Assembly (NCBI GenBank): GCA_937873345.1
Contig: CALMRL010000391.1
Coordinates: 1-5,841 of the forward strand
Reading direction: 5' to 3'
Length of the DNA stretch: 5,841 bases
Source of the DNA: an uncultured Beijerinckiaceae bacterium
Lineage (GTDB): Bacteria > Pseudomonadota > Alphaproteobacteria > Rhizobiales > Beijerinckiaceae
Part shown: positions 5,754-5,841 of the stretch, piece by piece
Numbering within the stretch: the first letter of the stretch is position 1
Layout of the letters: each line of letters opens with the position of its first letter
Notes under the pieces: model-generated
Databases searched by the model: none
What the model was told of the DNA's origin: nothing
What the model saw: only the letters and a program-made list of their open reading frames with translations
Program-made: the position numbers and the translations under genes

Positions 5754-5841
5754 CTGCCGCCGCACCTGCGAGCGCAGGCCGTTGTTGGCGAGGTGCTGCT
5801 CGTTCGCCTTGCTGCGGTACGCCCGTGTCGGCCCACACGTC
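5754..5841 (-). pseudogene. IS5-type transposase remnant, frameshifted and truncated
   Basis: Reading the minus strand from the window edge, one frame gives DVWADT (5841-5824). The next frame then continues AYRSKANEQHLANNGLRSQV and RRQ (5822-5754). Joined, these make the familiar IS5-family DDE transposase segment [VF]xADxAYRSxxNExxLxxxGLxSxI, where the Asp of ADT/AYRS belongs to the conserved region after the second catalytic Asp. The frame change is explained by one extra base in a GGG run (CCC at 5822-5824 on the plus strand). Resemblance fades after about 5754: the HRRKP and VEHVFA-type C-terminal blocks, perhaps 70 residues, are absent. The protein is therefore frame-broken and lacks its 3' end. 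The 5' part lies beyond the right edge and may or may not be intact. The frameshift could also be a sequencing error, but the missing C-terminus could not. Confidence 0.72.

Noticed and set aside
5342..5838. Long minus-strand frames opposite the DUF6641-like gene
   Set aside because: Only the part from 5754 to the window edge resembles a transposase, and it does so in mixed frames. The rest is antisense shadow of the plus-strand gene.

Overview
The window is GC-rich DNA (about 70% or more in the coding parts) with the codon use and gene families of an alphaproteobacterium. It is most likely from the Hyphomicrobiales, in the Methylobacterium/Bosea/Rhizobium neighbourhood; this placement is inferred from protein style, not from a marker gene. 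It holds five chromosomal-type protein genes (the first cut by the window edge), one tRNA gene, and an accessory-looking right end.

Left to right: positions 3-740 are the C-terminal SGNH (acyl-esterase/acyltransferase) domain of an OafA/YrhL-type acyltransferase, cut by the left edge. It converges on, and overlaps by 25 bp, an OmpR-family response regulator on the minus strand (716-1444) that has no histidine kinase beside it. Upstream of that, also on the minus strand, is a short catalase-like heme protein of the SrpA/y4iL type (1629-2714). Its start appears to be a TTG codon set by a strong Shine-Dalgarno sequence. Divergent from it, across about 216 bp, is an Old Yellow Enzyme of the NemA type (2931-4043). 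The two look like an oxidative/electrophile-stress pair. Next on the plus strand is a stand-alone adenylylsulfate (APS) kinase, cysC (4182-4817), and then a complete tRNA-Lys(CTT) with encoded CCA (4900-4975).

Directly after the tRNA the base composition falls to about 53% GC for roughly 250 bp. This stretch has no convincing gene but carries two tandem copies of TGGTGTCCAT, with a partial inverted copy nearby. It is followed by a small gene of the DUF6641-like type (5231-5713), a terminator-like hairpin, and the degraded tail of an IS5-type transposase on the minus strand. That tail carries a one-base frameshift and runs off the right edge. A tRNA 3' end, a GC drop, short repeats, an orphan DUF gene and an IS remnant together suggest the left boundary of an integrated element at tRNA-Lys. 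No integrase or second attachment site is visible inside the window.

No CRISPR array, toxin-antitoxin pair or clearly new multi-gene system is visible. The right end is the part most worth extending.
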